DNA of 10,085 nucleotides from JANPEF01 sp031413115 (GTDB lineage Bacteria > Eisenbacteria > RBG-16-71-46 > DASYSL01). Location: assembly GCA_031413115.1 (NCBI GenBank), contig JANOEH010000050.1:1-10085 (forward strand), given 5' to 3'. Positions 6,785 to 10,085 of this stretch are shown here, piece after piece (position 1 is the first letter of the stretch; the number at the start of each line of letters is the position of its first letter). The notes beneath the pieces were generated by a model that saw only the letters and a list, made by a program, of their open reading frames with translations, was not told the origin of the DNA and did not search any database. The position numbers were made by a program, and so were the translations under genes.

Positions 6785-7762
6785 ATGCCCGACATCCTGC
6801 TCGCCGATCCGCCGGCCATGAAGAAGACGCGCGAGGGCTTCGGCCGCGCGCTCGTCGACCTGGGCCACGCCGACCCGCGCGTCGTCGTGCTGGTCGGCGA
6901 CCTCGTCGAGTCGACGATGACGTCGTTCTTCGCCGAGGAATTTCCCGAGCGGTTCTTCGAGATCGGCATCGCCGAGCAGAACATGGCGTGCATCGCCGCC
7001 GGCATGGCCGCGATGGGGAAGATCCCGCACTTCGCGACCTACGGCGCGTTCGCCTCGTGCCGCGCCGCCGACCAGATTCGCGTCTCGATCGCCTACTCGA
7101 ACCTGCCCGTGAAGATCGGCGGTGCCCATGGCGGCATCTCGGTCGGGCCCGACGGCGCCACGCACCAGGCGATGGAGGAGTTCGCGATCATCCGCGCGAT
7201 CCCCAACATGAACCTGGTCGTACCCTGCGACTTCCACGAAGCGCGCAAGGCCACGGTCGCCGCCGCGAGCATCCCGGGGCCCGTCTACATTCGCTTCGGC
7301 CGCGAGGACGTGCCCGTGGTCACCGACGAGACCACGCCATTCACGTTCGGCAAGGGCGAGGTCTTCGGTGCGGGCACGGACGTCACCGTGATCGCTTGCG
7401 GTGTGATGGTCTACGAGGCGCTCAGGGCGCGCGAGACGATGGCCGGCCGCGGCGTGTCGGTGCGCGTCATCAACCTGCACACGATCAAGCCGCTCGACGC
7501 CGCGCTCATCGAGCGCTGCGCGCGGGAGACCGGCGCCATCGTCACCGCCGAGGAGCACCAGGTGAACGGCGGCCTGGGCGGCGCCGTCGCCGAAGTGGTT
7601 GTGCGCACGCACCCGGTGCCGGTCGAGATGGTCGCGGTCCACGACCGCTTCGGCCAGTCGGGCAAGCCCGCCGAGCTGATGGCCGCGTTCGGGCTCAAGG
7701 AGCCGCACGTCGTCGCGGCGATCGAGCGGGTGATCCAGCGGCGGCGGGCGGGGCATGCCTAG
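6785..7762 (+). CDS. Transketolase, C-terminal (pyrimidine-binding and C) subunit
   Basis: This 325-residue protein supplies the other half of the transketolase active site at the subunit interface. The Pyr domain (about 11-175) carries IGIAEQNM with Glu64, the glutamate that activates the ThDP aminopyrimidine; HFATYGAF; and GGAHGGISVGPDGATHQAMEE with His115, Asp123 and His127. VYIRFGRE (167-174) contains the Arg expected to contact the sugar phosphate. The C-terminal domain (about 190-320) has RVINLHTIKPLD, the TAEEHQVNGGLGGAVAE segment and HDRFGQSG. IAEQN also occurs in DXP synthases, but that enzyme is a single chain of about 620 residues, and the GHSGG and His-rich loops of the partner indicate transketolase. 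GGAG lies 9 nt before the ATG. The stop overlaps the start of the next gene by 8 nt. Split transketolases are common in archaea and many bacteria. Confidence 0.93.
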   Translation: MPDILLADPPAMKKTREGFGRALVDLGHADPRVVVLVGDLVESTMTSFFAEEFPERFFEIGIAEQNMACIAAGMAAMGKIPHFATYGAFASCRAADQIRVSIAYSNLPVKIGGAHGGISVGPDGATHQAMEEFAIIRAIPNMNLVVPCDFHEARKATVAAASIPGPVYIRFGREDVPVVTDETTPFTFGKGEVFGAGTDVTVIACGVMVYEALRARETMAGRGVSVRVINLHTIKPLDAALIERCARETGAIVTAEEHQVNGGLGGAVAEVVVRTHPVPVEMVAVHDRFGQSGKPAELMAAFGLKEPHVVAAIERVIQRRRAGHA

Positions 7763-9842
7763 GTTCCGCATGAAAACTCCTCGCGACCGCGTTGACGGGC
7801 CGGTCGCCCTGCTCCTCCTCGCCGTCGCCGTACTCCACTCCCGCGCGCTCACGCTCCCGTTCTGGGCCGACGACTTCCTGTTCCTCGACGTGGTCCGGCG
7901 CCATCCGGGATGGGCGGCGTTCGCTGCCGCCGACCCGTTTGGGAACTACTTTCGCCCGATCTCCCGCGCGGTCTGGTTCGGCGCGCTGGTGCCGTTGACC
8001 GCCGAGTCGAGCTTCGCCTTCCACCTCGCCAACCTCGTGTTGCTCGGGCTCGTAGTGCTCCTGTTCGTGAACCTCGCCCGCTCCGTCCTCGCGGGATCGT
8101 CGGCGTCACCACCGGCGGCGCGCGTGGGCGCCGTCGCCGGTGGCGCGTTTCTCGCGCTCCACTTCGCGTTCGACGTGCCGGTGATGTGGGTCTCCGGCAG
8201 CCAGGACCTGCTCGCGCTGGCGTTCGCGCTCGGCGCACTCGTCCACGCGCTTGGCGGCCGCGCCGCGTGGTCGGCGCCGGTGCTGCTGCTCGGCCTCCTG
8301 AGCAAGGAGACCGTGGCGCCGTGTGCGCTGATTCTCATCGGCCTCGCGCGCGCGCGCGGCGAGGCGTGGCAGCCGGTGTTGCGCCGCACCGCGCCGATGC
8401 TGGCCGTGACTGCAGTCTGGGCCGTCGCGTGGGCATTCGTCCGCGCGCGCGGCGGGACGAGTGGCAGCCCGCTCGGCTTCGCCGCAGACTATCCGCTCGC
8501 CGCGCTCGCGCACCTCGGCCAGGTCGCGCTCGGACTCGAGTTCCGCGAGGTCGGCCCGCCGACGATCGGCGTGGCCAGCCTCGTCGCCGTGTTGTGCGCG
8601 GTGCTCGCAACGCTGTGGGCCGCACGCGCGGGCGGCTCGCTCCCGCTGAAGGGCCGCGGCGGCCGTGCCGCCGAGGAGCGCGTGGTGCCGGTGCGCGCGC
8701 TCCTCGGCGGGCTCGCCTGGGCGCTGCTCGCGACGGTGCCGGTCGTGCCCGTCGTGCCCCTGTGGAGCGACTATTTTTACGGCTTCGCGCTGTGCGGGGT
8801 CGCGCTGTCGCTCGCAGCGACCTGCGCGGCGTTACCGGTGCGGCGAGGGGCGCTGGCGGCGGTCGTCGTGGCCGCACTCGGACTTCTCTCCGCCCAGGCG
8901 CGGTCGATCGATGCGTTCGCCGACGGCGTAGGAGCATGGACCGCGCACTCCCATCGCAATCGGCACTACCTCGACCGGGCGATGGCGCTGCAGACGCAAC
9001 TCGTGCGCGACCTGAAGGCCTCGTATCCCACGCTGCTGCCCGGTAGCACGCTCTTCTTCGGCGGCATTCCGTCGTTCTGCTGCTTCCAGCTCGACGACGG
9101 GCCGTTGGTGCGCTGGGCCTACCGCGATAGGACGCTCCACTCGCACTTCATCAGTGAGTTCCGGGCGGCCAGGGCGCGCGGCAGCGTCCGCGTTCTCTTT
9201 TATGACGGATCCCGCCTCGTCGCCGTCGAGAGCGCGACGCTGATCGCTGAACTCGGGGCGGTGCTCGTCGAATTGGATCGCCTCGAGGGGGCGCGCGACG
9301 CGTTCCGCATTGCGGCCGATCGCGAGCCGGCCTCGGCCACGGAGATCCGCCTCTGGCTGCCGTGGGTGGAGCGCGCGCTCGCGCCCGACTCGTCCTCTGC
9401 GGGCGCGAAGGCGCCGGCGCAGGATCCGCGTGCGGACGAGGCGCTGGCGGCCGCGCGCGCGGCGCTCGCCGCAGGCGATTCGGCTGCGGCGTTTCACTCC
9501 CTCGAGGCGGTGGTGCAGGCCGGCACGCTCGATCCGCGTCCCCACGCAATGTTCGCCGACCTGCTCGCAACCGTTCCCGCACGTCAGGAGTCCGCGCTGA
9601 ACGAGGCGTTCGTGGCGAGGACGCTCGCGCCGTACGATCCCACCTCGTGGCGACGCTGGGCGCTGCTCCTTGCCAAGCGCGGGCGCAACGAGGCGGCACT
9701 GCCGGCGATCGCGCGCTGGCGCACGCTGGCCGGGCCGGGGGCGACGGACCCGGAGCTGGAACGGATCGAAGCCCGTCTGCAGGCGTGGCGTCCGGGCGGC
9801 GCCCTCGCCCGCGAGGCCCTGCGCCGCGACGGCACGCGCTGA
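7755..9842 (+). CDS. Polytopic GT-C family glycosyltransferase with C-terminal TPR-like repeats (TMTC-like)
   Basis: This 695-residue membrane protein has about ten hydrophobic segments between residues 15 and 380. In the first external loop FWADDFLFLD carries Asp39-Asp40, the acidic pair typical of GT-C lipid-phosphosugar-dependent transferases. NYFRPISR (64-71), FHLANLVLLGLVVLLF (89-104), ALHFAFDVPVMWVSGSQDLLA, LLGLLSKET (178-186) and PLWSDYFYGFALCGVALSL (335-353) match the line-up of the PMT/TMTC-type family, whose members glycosylate proteins or lipids from a polyprenyl-phosphate sugar. Donor and acceptor are unknown. Residues 490-680 form degenerate TPR-like helix pairs. Cys442-Cys443 lie in the post-membrane segment. 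A loop at 294-310 (SLPLKGRGGRAAEER) is polar and may be a late insertion. The ATG at 7755 overlaps the transketolase stop by 8 nt, suggesting translational coupling; an ATG at 7770 is an alternative. No functional link to transketolase is evident. Confidence 0.75.
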   Translation: MPRFRMKTPRDRVDGPVALLLLAVAVLHSRALTLPFWADDFLFLDVVRRHPGWAAFAAADPFGNYFRPISRAVWFGALVPLTAESSFAFHLANLVLLGLVVLLFVNLARSVLAGSSASPPAARVGAVAGGAFLALHFAFDVPVMWVSGSQDLLALAFALGALVHALGGRAAWSAPVLLLGLLSKETVAPCALILIGLARARGEAWQPVLRRTAPMLAVTAVWAVAWAFVRARGGTSGSPLGFAADYPLAALAHLGQVALGLEFREVGPPTIGVASLVAVLCAVLATLWAARAGGSLPLKGRGGRAAEERVVPVRALLGGLAWALLATVPVVPVVPLWSDYFYGFALCGVALSLAATCAALPVRRGALAAVVVAALGLLSAQARSIDAFADGVGAWTAHSHRNRHYLDRAMALQTQLVRDLKASYPTLLPGSTLFFGGIPSFCCFQLDDGPLVRWAYRDRTLHSHFISEFRAARARGSVRVLFYDGSRLVAVESATLIAELGAVLVELDRLEGARDAFRIAADREPASATEIRLWLPWVERALAPDSSSAGAKAPAQDPRADEALAAARAALAAGDSAAAFHSLEAVVQAGTLDPRPHAMFADLLATVPARQESALNEAFVARTLAPYDPTSWRRWALLLAKRGRNEAALPAIARWRTLAGPGATDPELERIEARLQAWRPGGALAREALRRDGTR

Positions 9843-9853
9843 ACGCGCGATCC

Positions 9854-9870
9854 GGGCGCCCTGCGCGCCC
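9854..9870 (+). other. Short GC hairpin after the glycosyltransferase gene
   Basis: GGGCGC (9854-9859) and GCGCCC (9865-9870) form a 6-bp stem with a 5-nt loop, 12 nt after the stop. No T-tract follows. In such GC-rich DNA this may be chance. It is the only candidate 3' structure for the transketolase/GT-C unit before the tRNA promoter. Confidence 0.2.
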
Positions 9871-9898
9871 CGCGCGCACGGCCGCTTCCGGCTCCGCC

Positions 9899-9927
9899 TT
9901 GACGCCTCCGCCGCCCTCCGTTATCGT
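9899..9927 (+). promoter_or_regulatory. Sigma70-like promoter of the tRNA-Leu gene
   Basis: TTGACG (9899-9904) matches the -35 consensus at five of six positions. It is followed by exactly 17 nt and then TATCGT (9922-9927), which matches the -10 at four of six including the key T-A-T positions. The predicted start near 9934 gives a leader of about 6 nt before the tRNA at 9940. Confidence 0.7.
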
Positions 9928-9939
9928 CCCGATCTCGAT

Positions 9940-10026
9940 GCGGGAGTGGCGGAATTGGCAGACGCGCAGGCTTCAGGTGCCTGTGGGAGCAATCTCGTGG
10001 GGGTTCAACTCCCCCCTTCCGCACCA
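9940..10026 (+). tRNA. tRNA-Leu(CAG)
   Basis: An 87-nt class II tRNA folds completely. The acceptor stem pairs GCGGGAG (9940-9946) with CTTCCGC (10016-10022), with one G-U pair. The D stem is GCG (9949-9951) with CGC (9963-9965). The anticodon stem is CAGGC (9967-9971) with GCCTG (9979-9983), and the loop TTCAGGT contains anticodon CAG at 9974-9976, decoding CUG. The 15-nt variable arm (9984-9998) includes a GAG/CTC stem. The T stem is five G (9999-10003) with five C (10011-10015) around TTCAACT. The discriminator is A (10023), as required for leucine tRNAs, and CCA is encoded at 10024-10026. CTG is heavily used for Leu in the neighbouring genes. Confidence 0.97.
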
Positions 10027-10033
10027 GTTTTCA

Positions 10034-10065
10034 AAAGGCAGCCCGCCGGGCTGCCTTTGCTTTTT
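10034..10065 (+). terminator. Intrinsic terminator of the tRNA-Leu gene
   Basis: Seven nt after the CCA end, AAAGGCAGCCC (10034-10044) pairs perfectly with 10048-10058 across a 3-nt GCC loop. The 11-bp stem is followed by GC and five T residues (10061-10065). The A-rich 5' arm and T-rich 3' flank are typical of a Rho-independent terminator. Together with the promoter at 9899 it makes the tRNA a single-gene transcription unit. Confidence 0.92.
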
Positions 10066-10085
10066 CCGGGGGGCGCGACCGGCGG

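Noticed and set aside
6785..7762. C-terminal transketolase subunit as part of a DXP synthase or a 2-oxoacid dehydrogenase E1 beta
   Set aside because: The upstream partner has transketolase-type His motifs and GDG...N spacing, and the pair sums to about 637 residues, like a divided transketolase. No lipoyl or E2/E3 genes are nearby.
4984..7852. Long minus-strand open frames across the lamin-tail and transketolase genes
   Set aside because: They are His/Arg/Ala-rich shadows of genes with complete, well-ordered motifs on the plus strand, and have no recognisable domain or ribosome site.
9584..10024. Minus-strand open frame spanning the end of the GT-C gene and the tRNA
   Set aside because: It would have to be coded through the tRNA-Leu gene and its promoter, and its composition is that of a GC-rich shadow.
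10007..10085. tRNA-Leu 3' end as an integration site for a mobile element
   Set aside because: The tRNA is followed directly by a normal intrinsic terminator. No duplicate of its 3' end and no integrase are visible, and the window ends too soon to judge further.

Overview
The window is uniformly very GC-rich, with strong G/C bias at third codon positions, and encodes ordinary bacterial genes. The mix of a membrane Hanks-type kinase with a TolB/FlgO-like segment and TPRs, an exported lamin-tail-domain protein, a split transketolase and a TMTC-like GT-C glycosyltransferase resembles Gemmatimonadota, Candidatus Eisenbacteria and related Gram-negative lineages. That placement is a judgement from gene content; the window holds no marker gene that settles it.

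Layout. Positions 1-1964 (+) hold the 3' end of an unrecognised, beta-strand-rich protein and then a class I/II PLP aminotransferase 17 nt downstream, probably one operon. A large receptor-like Ser/Thr kinase gene (4857 down to 1969, -) converges on the aminotransferase, leaving 4 bp between the two stop codons. A 207-bp divergent spacer (4858-5064) contains a perfect 7-3-7 inverted repeat that looks like an operator. It separates the kinase from a small secreted lamin-tail-domain protein (5065-5721, +).

After a large GC-rich hairpin comes a three-gene unit (5812-9842, +): transketolase N-terminal subunit, transketolase C-terminal subunit, and a membrane GT-C glycosyltransferase with TPR-like repeats whose start overlaps the transketolase stop. 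The first gene of this unit has no clear Shine-Dalgarno but has an extended -10 motif just upstream of its ATG, so its mRNA may be leaderless. The window ends with a self-contained tRNA-Leu(CAG) unit: sigma70-like promoter, tRNA with encoded CCA, and a textbook intrinsic terminator.

The two transketolase halves must act together as one enzyme of the pentose-phosphate pathway. The other genes are housekeeping or cell-surface functions with no obvious common pathway. I found no CRISPR array, insertion sequence, integrase, phage gene, toxin-antitoxin pair or defence system, and no convincing undescribed multi-gene system. The best leads are the architectures of the kinase and of the GT-C protein, the operator-like palindrome, and the possible leaderless start.
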